From positions 613,501-677,500 of the forward strand of contig NC_014392.1 of NCBI RefSeq assembly GCF_000145215.1: 64,000 nt of DNA, read 5' to 3'. Every line of letters begins with the position of its first letter. Positions within the stretch are counted from its first letter, which is position 1. The notes under the pieces are model-generated. The model was not told the DNA's origin. It saw only the letters and a program-made list of their open reading frames with translations, and did not search any database. The translations under genes were made by a program, and so were the position numbers. This DNA is from Caldicellulosiruptor obsidiansis OB47. Its GTDB lineage: Bacteria; Bacillota; Thermoanaerobacteria; Caldicellulosiruptorales; Caldicellulosiruptoraceae. This document shows positions 23,987-32,924 of this stretch, in pieces.

Positions 23987-24928
23987 ATGGCAAACGGTCA
24001 GCGCACATATCGAAGCGGGTTTTTGAGAGAACTTAACAAGAACTTTCCGCTGTTTTTAATGGCACTGCCAGGAGTCTTACTTTTGATAGCATTTTCTTAC
24101 TTACCTCTGTTTGGGCTTATCATTGCATTCAAAGATGTGCACTATGATTTGGGTATACTCAAAAGTCCGTGGGTGGGTCTGAAGAATTTTGAGTTTCTTT
24201 TCAAAACACCTGATGCTTTTATTATTACAAGAAACACCCTTCTTTATAACTTTGCATTTATAGTCTTTGGGAACTTGGCGGCAATAGCAACAGCTATTGC
24301 ACTGAGCGAAATGAGAGCAAGATTTATGGCGAAGTTCTACCAGTCAGTGATGTTTTTACCATACTTTTTGTCGTGGGTTGTTGTTGCATATATGGCATTT
24401 GCATTTTTAAGTATAGACTTGGGAATTCTCAACACAATGATTCTTCCAAAATTGGGCTTGCAGCCAATTGCTTGGTACTTTGAAACAAAACCGTGGCCTG
24501 TGATATTGATACTTGCAAACCTGTGGAAATATACAGGTTACAATGCAGTCATATATTTAGCAGCAATTACAGGAATTGACCCTGAATATTATGAAGCGGC
24601 TTTGATTGATGGTGCATCAAAATGGCAGCAGATAAGACACATTACAATTCCGCTTTTGTCACCGCTTGTTGTTGTACTTGTTCTGCTCGGAATAGGCAGA
24701 ATCTTTTATGCAGACTTTGGACTTTTTTATCAGCTTCCAATGAACAGCGGTGCTCTTTTTGATGTCACAAATGTTATTGACACTTATGTTTATAGGACTC
24801 TCATGGGCATGAACGATATAGGAATGGCATCTGCCGCAAGTTTTTATCAGTCAATAATGGGATTTATTCTGGTGCTCACATCCAATCTCATCGTTCGCAG
24901 ACTTGACCCAGAAAAAGCACTGTTTTAA
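23987..24928 (+). CDS. Sugar ABC transporter permease, LplB-like (CUT1)
   Basis: Membrane subunit of a CUT1-family oligosaccharide importer. Six predicted helices; the cytoplasmic EAA loop is EYYEAALIDGASKWQQIRHITIPLLSP, which couples to an ATPase not encoded here, presumably a shared MsmK-type protein. The N-terminal segment (LLIAFSYLPLFGLIIAFKDVHY) and C-terminal SNLIVRRLDPEKALF are typical of the LplB/YteP branch that carries pectin- or hemicellulose-derived oligosaccharides. The RBS AAAGGAG lies before ATG 23987. First gene of a permease-permease-binding protein cluster followed by its own two-component system. Confidence 0.92.
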   Translation: MANGQRTYRSGFLRELNKNFPLFLMALPGVLLLIAFSYLPLFGLIIAFKDVHYDLGILKSPWVGLKNFEFLFKTPDAFIITRNTLLYNFAFIVFGNLAAIATAIALSEMRARFMAKFYQSVMFLPYFLSWVVVAYMAFAFLSIDLGILNTMILPKLGLQPIAWYFETKPWPVILILANLWKYTGYNAVIYLAAITGIDPEYYEAALIDGASKWQQIRHITIPLLSPLVVVLVLLGIGRIFYADFGLFYQLPMNSGALFDVTNVIDTYVYRTLMGMNDIGMASAASFYQSIMGFILVLTSNLIVRRLDPEKALF

Positions 24929-24979
24929 GGAAAAGACTTTTGTGGGCAAACAAACAGCATGGAAAGGTGATGATAAAGT

Positions 24980-25885
24980 ATGCACACAAAGAGCAGATTT
25001 TTACAAATATCTATGTTTTCAGAAGTGATTCTGCACATCTTTTTCGGAATTGTAACACTTGCGTGTCTGGTTCCACTATGGGCTGTTATAGCGATTTCTC
25101 TGAGCGATGACAACAAAATCAGACAAAGTGGATATAGATTGTGGCCAGTTGGTCTTAGTACAAAGTCGTATGAGTTTGTGGTATCTCAAGGTAAAGCAAT
25201 TTGGCATGCATATGGCATTACTATATTTGTAACTTTAGTTGGAACAGTGTTGTGTGTACTGGTTGTTTCAATGTACGCTTATATCCTGTTCAGAAAAGAT
25301 TTTAAATACAGAAAATTTTTCACATTCCTTGGTTTTTTTACAATGCTAATCAATGCTGGGCTTGTTCCTTGGTATATAGTTTGTGTAAATGTTCTTCACT
25401 TAAAAGACACAATATATGCGCTAATTTTACCTTATGTAATGAATATGTGGTATGTACTGATTTTTAGAACATATCTTTCGATGTCTTTGCCTGATTCTAT
25501 CATAGAGTCAGCTAAGATTGACGGTGCAGGTGAGTTTACAACATTTTTCAGGATTGTTATACCACTTGTAAAGCCAGGTCTTGCTACAATTGCACTGTTT
25601 GCAGCTATCACATACTGGAATGATTGGTGGCTTCCATTTATGTTAGTAGAAACAGAAAAACTTTATAATCTTCAATATATGATGTACAGAGTTCAACAAA
25701 AAATCCAGTATTTGGCAGAAATTGCAGCTAAACTTGGAGCATCAGGTATAGTTCCTACTGACTTGCCGACAGAGTCAGCACGAATGGCAATGGCTGTTTT
25801 AGGGATGGGACCTATAGTTTTAGCTTACCCGTTTTTCCAACGTTATTTTGTACAAGGTCTTACAATTGGTGCTATCAAAGGTTAG
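24980..25885 (+). CDS. Sugar ABC transporter permease, LplC/YtcP-like (CUT1)
   Basis: Second permease of the same importer, with six helices. The EAA loop is SIIESAKIDGAGEFTTFFRIVIPLVKP; the N-terminal SDDNKIRQSGYRLWPVGLSTKSYEFV and the C-terminal PFFQRYFVQGLTIGAIKG are conserved in the LplC/YtcP subgroup. GGAAAGGTGATG precedes the ATG. It lies 51 bases after the LplB-like gene. A hairpin (25906-25952) separates it from the binding-protein gene, probably to allow unequal amounts of the products. Confidence 0.92.
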   Translation: MHTKSRFLQISMFSEVILHIFFGIVTLACLVPLWAVIAISLSDDNKIRQSGYRLWPVGLSTKSYEFVVSQGKAIWHAYGITIFVTLVGTVLCVLVVSMYAYILFRKDFKYRKFFTFLGFFTMLINAGLVPWYIVCVNVLHLKDTIYALILPYVMNMWYVLIFRTYLSMSLPDSIIESAKIDGAGEFTTFFRIVIPLVKPGLATIALFAAITYWNDWWLPFMLVETEKLYNLQYMMYRVQQKIQYLAEIAAKLGASGIVPTDLPTESARMAMAVLGMGPIVLAYPFFQRYFVQGLTIGAIKG

Positions 25886-25905
25886 AGTGATAAGTTAAAA
25901 TGGGG

Positions 25906-25952
25906 TATAAGCTTCAGAGTTGACGATTTAAGTCAACATTCTGAAGCTTATA
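25906..25952 (+). terminator. Intergenic hairpin before the binding-protein gene
   Basis: TATAAGCTTCAGA (25906-25918) / TCTGAAGCTTATA (25940-25952) with an inner GTTGAC / GTCAAC stem; no strong U-run follows. It could be an attenuator or an RNase-protection stem that favours the binding-protein message. Confidence 0.6.
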
Positions 25953-25986
25953 TACAAAAAAATCAAATTGTAGGAGGTTGGTTTTT

Positions 25987-27489
25987 GTGAAACTCAAAAA
26001 GTTTTTTGTAATGATGCTTGTTGTTGCTTTTGTGCTCACAAGCGTAGTTGGTGTTGTCACTGGGCTTGGTGCATCTTCTTCAAAGCTTCCTTATGTTAAG
26101 CTTACTTGGTACGTTATTGGAACTCCACAAAAAGACTGGGATTTAATCAACCAAAAAGTTAATGAGTACATCAAACCAAAGCTCAATGCTGAAATCAAAA
26201 TGACAATGTTTGACTGGGGCGAGTACAATGATAAGCTCCAGACAAAAATTGCAGCTGGTGAGCCATTTGACATTTGTTTTACAGCTATCTGGACAAACAA
26301 CTACAGAACGAACGTAGCAAAAGGAGCATTCTTGCCACTCAACAAACCAGGAAATGACCTTCTTTCAAAGTATGCTCCAAAAACTAAAAAACTTCTTGGT
26401 GATGATTTTATTAAGGGTGCTTCCATTAACGGAATTTTGTATGCAATTCCTGCAAACAAAGAAAAAGCTCACAACTGGGGTTTCATTGTAAGAATGGACT
26501 TGGTAAAGAAGTATAAATTAGATGATATGTTCAAAAAGGTTAAAAAGTTAGAAGATTTAGAGCCATACCTTAAGATAATCAAACAAAAAGAGCCAGGTGT
26601 ATATCCGCTTGGAGCATATGCTGGTGAGTCGCCAAGATTCCTTTTGGATTGGGACAAAGTTGTAGATGATGACGTTCCTGTTTCGCTCTATCCAAACAAT
26701 AAGAGTACAAAGATTGTGAATGAGCTTGAACAGCCAAATACAAAGGCTCTCTTTAAGACAGTTAGAAAATATTACTTGGCTGGTTACATCAGAAAAGATG
26801 CAGCAAGCGTAACAGACTGGATGTCTGATTTGAAAGCAGGTAAAGTTTTTGTAATGCCACAATCGCTAAAACCTGGCAAAGATGCTGAAATGTCAATTTC
26901 AACAGGCTATCAATGGAAACAGATAGATATAACACCACCTGTTATGTCAACAAGAGAATGTATTGGTTCAATGCAGGCAATCAATGCAAAGTCCAAGAAT
27001 CCAGAAAGAGCTTTGATGTTCCTTGAACTTTTCAATACAGACAAATATCTTAACAACCTTGTAAACTTTGGTATTGAAGGTCAACACTATGTATTTAAAG
27101 ACAAAGCAAAAGGCATCATTGCTCCTGGACCAAAAGCAAAAGACTACAGCCCTGGTCTTGGTTGGATGTTTGGAAATCAGTTTATAAACTACATCTATGA
27201 AAATGAAGACCCGAACAAGTGGAAGAACTTTGAAGAGTATAACAAAAAAGCATTGCCACTTCTGAGCCTTGGATTCAACTTTGATGACTCAAAAGTAAAA
27301 ACACAGGTTGCAGCATGCAAAAACGTATGGAAGCAGTATATTCCAATGCTTGAGACCGGCAGCGTTGACCCAGACAGATACATTCCAGCGGCTATTGACA
27401 AGTTCAAACGAGCAGGTGTTGACATTATTATAAATGAAGCACAGAAACAGTATGATGAGTTTCTGAAGAAAACAGGAAGAAAGAAATAA
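25987..27489 (+). CDS. Extracellular solute-binding protein of the LplA-type importer
   Basis: Binding protein of about 500 aa that captures oligosaccharides for the two permeases just upstream. It begins with a hydrophobic signal (KLKKFFVMMLVVAFVLTSVVGVVTGLG), but I see no lipobox cysteine, so attachment is unclear. The mature part shows the LplA/YtcQ pattern: YVKLTWYVIGTPQKDW, GEPFDICFTAIWTNNYRTNVAKGAFLPLN and NEDPNKWKNFEEYNKKALPLL. The GTG 25987 start has AGGAGG nine bases upstream; TTG 25978 is in frame but too close. A hairpin flanks the gene on each side. Confidence 0.9.
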   Translation: MKLKKFFVMMLVVAFVLTSVVGVVTGLGASSSKLPYVKLTWYVIGTPQKDWDLINQKVNEYIKPKLNAEIKMTMFDWGEYNDKLQTKIAAGEPFDICFTAIWTNNYRTNVAKGAFLPLNKPGNDLLSKYAPKTKKLLGDDFIKGASINGILYAIPANKEKAHNWGFIVRMDLVKKYKLDDMFKKVKKLEDLEPYLKIIKQKEPGVYPLGAYAGESPRFLLDWDKVVDDDVPVSLYPNNKSTKIVNELEQPNTKALFKTVRKYYLAGYIRKDAASVTDWMSDLKAGKVFVMPQSLKPGKDAEMSISTGYQWKQIDITPPVMSTRECIGSMQAINAKSKNPERALMFLELFNTDKYLNNLVNFGIEGQHYVFKDKAKGIIAPGPKAKDYSPGLGWMFGNQFINYIYENEDPNKWKNFEEYNKKALPLLSLGFNFDDSKVKTQVAACKNVWKQYIPMLETGSVDPDRYIPAAIDKFKRAGVDIIINEAQKQYDEFLKKTGRKK

Positions 27490-27507
27490 TTAAAAGAAAA
27501 ATTACAG

Positions 27508-27549
27508 ACGGGATACTGGTGCAAGAATGTAGCACTGGTATCCCGTTTG
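27508..27549 (+). terminator. Hairpin after the LplA-type gene
   Basis: ACGGGATACTGGTGC (27508-27522) pairs with GCACTGGTATCCCGT (27532-27546), with a TTTGTTG tail. It should partly or fully stop transcripts before the YesM/YesN-linked genes. Confidence 0.65.
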
Positions 27550-27650
27550 TTGCTAATATTTGAAAAGAAATAGATTGTGATTTTATCTCAATATAAGATA
27601 AAATAAAAGTGAAAATATTTATACTTAAAGAATTCAGGGTTGTGATTTTT

Positions 27651-28991
27651 ATGAAAGATTCTTTTAATAAAAGACATATACTATCAATAGGTTTTTTAGT
27701 ACCTCTTATAAGTACTCTTGCGCTTATAATTATACTTATTTTGAATACTCAGAAAACAGTAGAAGAAAGTGTAACTATTGAAAATGAGGAGTTTGAGGTT
27801 AGCAAAAAAATAAGATTTTTAAGTTCATGGGGTGGGAACGACCCTTATGCCGACACACTCTCATTTGTGCTTCAGAAGTTTCAAGAAGAAAATGCCGGCA
27901 TAACCATCATCAATGAATCTCTGTTTGGTGATGATTTTTTGATAAAACTTCAGACAGATTTTGCATCTGGCAACCCTCCAGATGTCTTTGGCCTTTTTCC
28001 GGGTTCTGTTCGAGACATCCTAATTCAAAGATACCAAATAGCTGATTTAACAGATGTGCTCAAAAAAGATGTAAAATGGTATCAAAGTTTTTATCCTAAC
28101 ATGTGGAGATATGTGACTTTCAATGGAAGGATTTATGGTGTTCCACTTGAAACAATAGTTGAGTGCCTTTTTGTTAACAAGGATATATTTGAAAGGTACA
28201 GTCTAAAAGTTCCTCAGACATTTGATGAGCTGATAAATGTCTCAAAAATACTGAAGAGCAAAGGAATTATTCCAATTGCTTTTAATGCCCAGCCAGAGGG
28301 GACATACATATACCAGAACATTATTGTTTCGATAGGAACAAAGCATGATGTAGAAAATCCGCTCAAGAGCGGCAAATTTTCATCACCCTACGTAAAAGCA
28401 CTTGACTATTTAAAAATACTTTACAAAGCAGGAGCATTTCCAGATAATTACTATTCACTTACAAGCAAACAACGAAATGATTTGTTTTTGACAAAGAAGG
28501 CAGCAATGATTGTCCAGGGTTCGTGGTTCATTCCAAAATGTGACCCAAAGACGGTTGATATATATTTTTTCCCCCAGATAAGTAATACTGGGAAAAAACA
28601 TTTGATTTATGGTCTTGGTGGTGGAACATTTTATATTAGCAGTCAAGCTTGGCAAGATGAAACAAAAAGAAGCTGGGCGATAAAACTTTTAAAATTCTTA
28701 ACTTCTGAAAAGATTGCACGAATATTTGTTGAAAGAACAGGGTTGATTTCAAATATAAAAATTATAAATCCTCCAAATGTTAATAATCCTCTGCGTTCAA
28801 AAGCGGAAGGTTTTATAAAAGAAGCCGATGTGCTTGTTGCACCGCCTGACCATTTTGTTGACAGAATGGTTTGGGAAGAGGTTATAACCAAAAATATTCC
28901 TTATTATCTACAGGGTACAATTTCTTCAAAGTTATTTTGGGAAAAAGCAATCAAAGCGTGGGAAGAGAATATGGAAAAATTGGGTGAATGA
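27651..28991 (+). CDS. Second extracellular solute-binding protein, membrane-anchored
   Basis: Family 1 sugar-binding protein of about 446 aa whose single N-terminal helix (HILSIGFLVPLISTLALIIILIL) looks like a non-cleaved anchor with no lipobox. The body has the MalE/CUT1 pattern: RFLSSWGGNDPYADTL, GNPPDVFGLFPGSVRD, GVPLETIVECLFVNKDIFERY, and AAMIVQGSWFIP. It overlaps the histidine kinase start by ATGA. That coupling suggests it senses sugar for the kinase, or is a BxlE-like sensor, rather than feeding the permeases. The start is uncertain: GTG 27609 is in frame but has no ribosome site; ATG 27651 is preferred. Confidence 0.8.
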   Translation: MKDSFNKRHILSIGFLVPLISTLALIIILILNTQKTVEESVTIENEEFEVSKKIRFLSSWGGNDPYADTLSFVLQKFQEENAGITIINESLFGDDFLIKLQTDFASGNPPDVFGLFPGSVRDILIQRYQIADLTDVLKKDVKWYQSFYPNMWRYVTFNGRIYGVPLETIVECLFVNKDIFERYSLKVPQTFDELINVSKILKSKGIIPIAFNAQPEGTYIYQNIIVSIGTKHDVENPLKSGKFSSPYVKALDYLKILYKAGAFPDNYYSLTSKQRNDLFLTKKAAMIVQGSWFIPKCDPKTVDIYFFPQISNTGKKHLIYGLGGGTFYISSQAWQDETKRSWAIKLLKFLTSEKIARIFVERTGLISNIKIINPPNVNNPLRSKAEGFIKEADVLVAPPDHFVDRMVWEEVITKNIPYYLQGTISSKLFWEKAIKAWEENMEKLGE

Positions 28992-30859
28992 GAATGTTTA
29001 AAATAAAGATGATTTTTAGAAACTTAATAAAATATTATCGTACCATTTCCATAGACAAAAAATTTTTAGCAGTTTCATACATTCAAATATTTATTCCAAT
29101 AATACTCATTGGGGTTTTGAGCTTTAGAATTTCGTCAGATTTGATATTCAAAAAATATGTAGGCTATACCTCTGATGTTATAAAAACAGCAAGACTGAGA
29201 ATTGTTGACAAAATAAATGAGCTCAATAGTATAACTCAGGATATTTTATATCAAACAGAACTTTATAATGTTTTGGACAAATCAATGAAAAATGTGGATT
29301 ATTACGATGAAGTTGCTTCACTTACAAACAAGTTTCGAAAAATAATCTTAGGGCATCTTGATGTGCAATCAATAGGGGTATTCACAAAAGAGAAAAAGCT
29401 GTGTATAGTTGATAACACTTCAAAAAAAGTAGGACTTGACGAGATAATACCATCTCAAATTTCTTTTGAAAAAGTGTATGACATTGCTGCAAAAGGAAAT
29501 GGAAAACCTGTTTGGTATGTGGCTTCGCTGAAAAAAGACAAAGAAAGCAAAGTGGTAATCTTGGTTTTCAGAAGCATAAATAATCCACAGACGTTAAAGT
29601 TTGAAGGAATTTTAGCTGTTATGATAAACACAGAGCTCTTTGACAAAACATTCTCTGAACTTGTTGCAGAAAAAAGCCAAGCAATTGCGGTAGTGGGTGA
29701 TGATATATTTATTTCTACAAAAGGCGAGATGAATGAGAAAAAAATCTTGAAGTTTATGTCTGGTGTGAAAAATGAAAACGGGGTTGTTACATATACCTCC
29801 AATGAATATATTGTCAATGTTCTGCCAATAAAACAGGTAAACTGGTACATAGTTACTTCTATTCCAGTCAAAATATTATTTGAAGATATAGACAAGCTTA
29901 GGATGTGGCTTATAATTTTGTGTTTTTTGTCATTTGTAATAACGTCAGCGATGTCGCTGATGCTTTCTATGGACTTTTTAAAACCAATTAATGCTATTGT
30001 GGAAGCAACAAAAAGAATTAGAAAAGGAGAATACAAGACAATAGAAAATCTTGACAGAAAGGATGAGCTTGGTATCCTAATTGATAACTTTAACAATATG
30101 GTGATAAAAATAAATCATCTGATAAATTCAATTTACAAGGAACAGATAACACGAAAAGAGGCAGAACTAAAAGTTTTGCAAACCCAGCTCAATCCACATT
30201 TTTTGTTTAACATTTTAGAATCTATTAATTGGCTTGCACAGCTAAATGGTGTATCCCAAATAAGCGATGTTGTCATTGCACTTTCAAAGCTTTTAGAGGT
30301 GAATCTAAAAGAAGAGAAGTTTTTAACCTTAGAAGAAGAGATAAAATATATAACCTCATATGTTTCAATTTTGAAGATAAATTTCGGTGAAGAGAATTTA
30401 AAACTTGAAGTGGATGTGGATAGAAAAGCTTTAAAACTTAGAATTCCTAAACTGCTAATACAGCCTCTTGTAGAAAATTCTATCTTTCACGGCATACGCC
30501 CAAAAGGTTTTGGCAAGATATTTTTGGGTGGTTATATTTGGAATGATAAGCTTACCATAATTGTAAAAGATGATGGTGTTGGGATAACACCTGAAAAGTT
30601 AAAAGGGATACGTCAAGATTTAGAGGAGGACAATGAGGTCTTCCTTGAACAGGAGGGAAGATCCTATACAAGAATAGGACTTTTAAATGTGGTAAAAAGA
30701 CTTAAGCTCATCTATGGAAAAGATGCAAGCTTTTCAATTGAAAGCCTACCACAAAGAGGCACTACTATAAAGATTGAGATTTTTATGGACGCGCTTTCCA
30801 AAGCGGTAGAAGAAAGCTTACAGGAATTTTCTGACGAAGGGGAAGAGGAAGATGTATAA
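28988..30859 (+). CDS. YesM-type sensor histidine kinase
   Basis: Membrane sensor kinase of 623 aa. TM1 is about residues 25-45; an extracellular dCACHE-like region (45-300) is followed by TM2 (about 303-325), HAMP (PINAIVEATKRIRKGEYKTI), the His_kinase domain with H404 in LNPHFLFNILESINWL, and an ATPase domain with N-box PLVENSIFHGI and DDGVGI. This is the LytS/YesM family. It phosphorylates the next gene's AraC-type regulator, whose start overlaps by eight bases. Position suggests it reports extracellular sugar bound by the preceding protein. Confidence 0.93.
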   Translation: MRMFKIKMIFRNLIKYYRTISIDKKFLAVSYIQIFIPIILIGVLSFRISSDLIFKKYVGYTSDVIKTARLRIVDKINELNSITQDILYQTELYNVLDKSMKNVDYYDEVASLTNKFRKIILGHLDVQSIGVFTKEKKLCIVDNTSKKVGLDEIIPSQISFEKVYDIAAKGNGKPVWYVASLKKDKESKVVILVFRSINNPQTLKFEGILAVMINTELFDKTFSELVAEKSQAIAVVGDDIFISTKGEMNEKKILKFMSGVKNENGVVTYTSNEYIVNVLPIKQVNWYIVTSIPVKILFEDIDKLRMWLIILCFLSFVITSAMSLMLSMDFLKPINAIVEATKRIRKGEYKTIENLDRKDELGILIDNFNNMVIKINHLINSIYKEQITRKEAELKVLQTQLNPHFLFNILESINWLAQLNGVSQISDVVIALSKLLEVNLKEEKFLTLEEEIKYITSYVSILKINFGEENLKLEVDVDRKALKLRIPKLLIQPLVENSIFHGIRPKGFGKIFLGGYIWNDKLTIIVKDDGVGITPEKLKGIRQDLEEDNEVFLEQEGRSYTRIGLLNVVKRLKLIYGKDASFSIESLPQRGTTIKIEIFMDALSKAVEESLQEFSDEGEEEDV

Positions 30860-32489
30860 AATTGTAATAGTTGACGATGACATGCTTATTCGGAAAGGAA
30901 TAAGAAATGTTATAAGATGGAAAGATTTAGAATGTGAAATTTGCGCTGAAGCTTCAAGTGGGGATGAAGCTTTGAAAGTGATTGAAGAGGTAAAACCTGA
31001 TATTATTATTACTGATATAAAAATGCCCAATATGGATGGAATAGAGCTAATTGATAAGATTAAAAATATTATTCCCCGATGCAAAATTGTCATTTTGACA
31101 GCTTACAGGGAGTTTGAATATGCCCAAAAAGCTATAAAAAGTGGGGCTTTTGATTTTCTTCTAAAACCAACGAAGGTAGAAGATATAATAAATGTGGTGC
31201 AAAAAGCCATAAACGAGATAAAGAAAGAAAAGACAATAGTTGAGGAGCTGGAAAAGATAAATAGCATTTTGAAAGAAAAACTTCCCATCTTAAGAGAGAA
31301 TTTCTTGTTCAATGTCATATTTGAAATGATTTCAAATGAAGATGAAGTTCTTCAAATGGCTTCGTTCTATGAAATTGAGATTGGCAGTTTCTTGATGATT
31401 TTAGCTGAGTGCAGTACTAAAGAAAAGGGGAAGCATAACACTCATTTATATCTTTTAGGGATATCAAATATGCTAAATGATTTTTTTGGTCAAGATTTTA
31501 CTATCTATACTATTTATTTAAATAACTCACAAGCAGTATATATTGTAAGTTCAAAAAGAGAACTAGAAAAAAGTGAAGAAAGGAAGTTTTTTGAACTTTT
31601 AAGCCAATTAAAGAGAGCAGCGGTGGGGTGTTTTAATATTGATTTGACACTTGCAGTAAGTACATGGGGCAGAGGCATTATACAACTTCCAGACAAATAT
31701 AAAGAGTGCATAGATGCTATAAATTATAAATTTTATTTTAATGAAGAAGATATCATATATTATAAAGACCTTTCTCACTTTTTCATGTATGTAGATGATA
31801 AGAGACTGAAAAATCTAAAAAATGAAATTTTAATGAGTGTCAGATATGGCAATTATTCAAATGTAAATAATCTTTTGATTGAACTTGAAGAGACTTTAAA
31901 AAAATCAAAAGCAGATAAACAGTACATTTTTAATTTTTATTATCTTTTGCTAATTGAAATAGATATGATAAAAGCTCAGCTTTCTTCAACCATAAATAAA
32001 CATGATAATCAAGAGATGTTTGAAAGTATTGATTATTTTAATGAGATTATAAAATGCAAAAGTTTGTCAGAACTCAGCAACATCTTGCGAGTATCTATCC
32101 AGCGTACAATTGAAGAAATCCAAAAGCACAACCTAAACAAAATGGGCAGTTTGATAAAAAAAGTGGTAGATTACATAAAAGAAAACTACCACTCAGGCGA
32201 GATTTCCCTCAGCGATATTTCAGAAAAATTTTTTGTAAGTCCTTCTTATTTGAGCAGGCTATTTAAAAAAGAGACAGGAAAAAACCTTTCCGACTTTATA
32301 AATGAGTATAGAATAGAAAAAGCAAAGCAGCTTTTGATTACAACCGACCTTAAAACATATGAGGTTGCGGACAGGGTTGGTATTCCAGACCCGCATTACT
32401 TTTCAAGGCTTTTTAAACGCTACACTGGCTACAGCCCTTCTGAGTACAAAGAAGGTGCAAAACAAAAAGGAGAAAAAGTAAGCGAATAA
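30852..32489 (+). CDS. YesN-type response regulator with AraC DNA-binding domain
   Basis: A 545-aa regulator with a receiver domain (residues 3-120; phosphoacceptor D55 in IIITDIKMPNMDG; lysine in FDFLLKPTKVE), a long middle region, and a C-terminal AraC/XylS HTH (about 440-540: VVDYIKENYHSGEISLSDISEKFFVSPSYLSRLFKKETGKNLSDFINEYRIEKAKQLL). Its likely target is the transporter cluster beginning at 23987; no operator can be defined by eye. It overlaps the kinase gene by eight bases. Confidence 0.93.
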   Translation: MYKIVIVDDDMLIRKGIRNVIRWKDLECEICAEASSGDEALKVIEEVKPDIIITDIKMPNMDGIELIDKIKNIIPRCKIVILTAYREFEYAQKAIKSGAFDFLLKPTKVEDIINVVQKAINEIKKEKTIVEELEKINSILKEKLPILRENFLFNVIFEMISNEDEVLQMASFYEIEIGSFLMILAECSTKEKGKHNTHLYLLGISNMLNDFFGQDFTIYTIYLNNSQAVYIVSSKRELEKSEERKFFELLSQLKRAAVGCFNIDLTLAVSTWGRGIIQLPDKYKECIDAINYKFYFNEEDIIYYKDLSHFFMYVDDKRLKNLKNEILMSVRYGNYSNVNNLLIELEETLKKSKADKQYIFNFYYLLLIEIDMIKAQLSSTINKHDNQEMFESIDYFNEIIKCKSLSELSNILRVSIQRTIEEIQKHNLNKMGSLIKKVVDYIKENYHSGEISLSDISEKFFVSPSYLSRLFKKETGKNLSDFINEYRIEKAKQLLITTDLKTYEVADRVGIPDPHYFSRLFKRYTGYSPSEYKEGAKQKGEKVSE

Positions 32490-32495
32490 AAAATT

Positions 32496-32527
32496 GGGGC
32501 ATGGATAAATAGCCCCTTTCATTTTTT
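32496..32527 (+). terminator. Terminator after the YesN gene
   Basis: The stem GGGGC (32496-32500) / GCCCC (32512-32516) is followed by TTTCATTTTTT. Confidence 0.75.
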
Positions 32528-32529
32528 GT

Positions 32530-32776
32530 GTTTTAGTTATCTGATTTCATGTTCAAAACCTTATCAGTAACCAGAGTCTTCTCAACTCACTTTTTAAAAT
32601 TTAATTAAGTGTTTTTGTAAAGGTTTTCAAAAATATAGGAGCTTCTTCAAAGTTCAAAACTTTTCCATTAATATCACCTTATATTATATTCAAATAATTC
32701 AGTTATATTACAAAGAAGGTACTTTCATACAAGTTAAATTAATAGTCTGCTACTTTTGCAAAACATTCTTTGTTTT
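32530..32776. other. AT-rich leader with no gene
   Basis: About 250 bases of A/T-rich DNA after the terminator. I see no coding frame, RNA hairpin or repeat that stands up in it. The recognisable control elements start at 32777. Confidence 0.5.
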
Positions 32777-32847
32777 AAAGAAGGATTTTTTGAAAAAATG
32801 AAGAATATATAATATAATAATATTAGTTTGTTTAATAAACAAACTAA
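32777..32847 (+). promoter_or_regulatory. xylA promoter with XylR-type operator
   Basis: TTGAAA (32790-32795) and TATAAT (32813-32818) are 17 bases apart. Beginning 4 bases after the -10 box is a 25-bp palindrome (32823-32847) with 12-bp arms, TTAGTTTGTTTA and TAAACAAACTAA, around a single A. This matches the Bacillus XylR operator type (TTAGTTTGTTT...ACAAACTAA) and would block transcription start. AAAGAAGGATTTTT at 32777-32790 also occurs upstream of the second XylR operator near 60458. Confidence 0.85.
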
Positions 32848-32924
32848 GTATGTTTACAAACATTTTTAAAAAAGTGGGTTTACGTTAAGAAATTATTTAT
32901 TATAGAAGGAGAGTGAGTTATAAA

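Noticed and set aside
32850-32863. ATGTTTACAAACAT as a second XylR site near xylA
   Set aside because: It lacks the TTAGTTTGTTT arms of the real operator; a 6-bp palindrome in AT-rich DNA is expected by chance.
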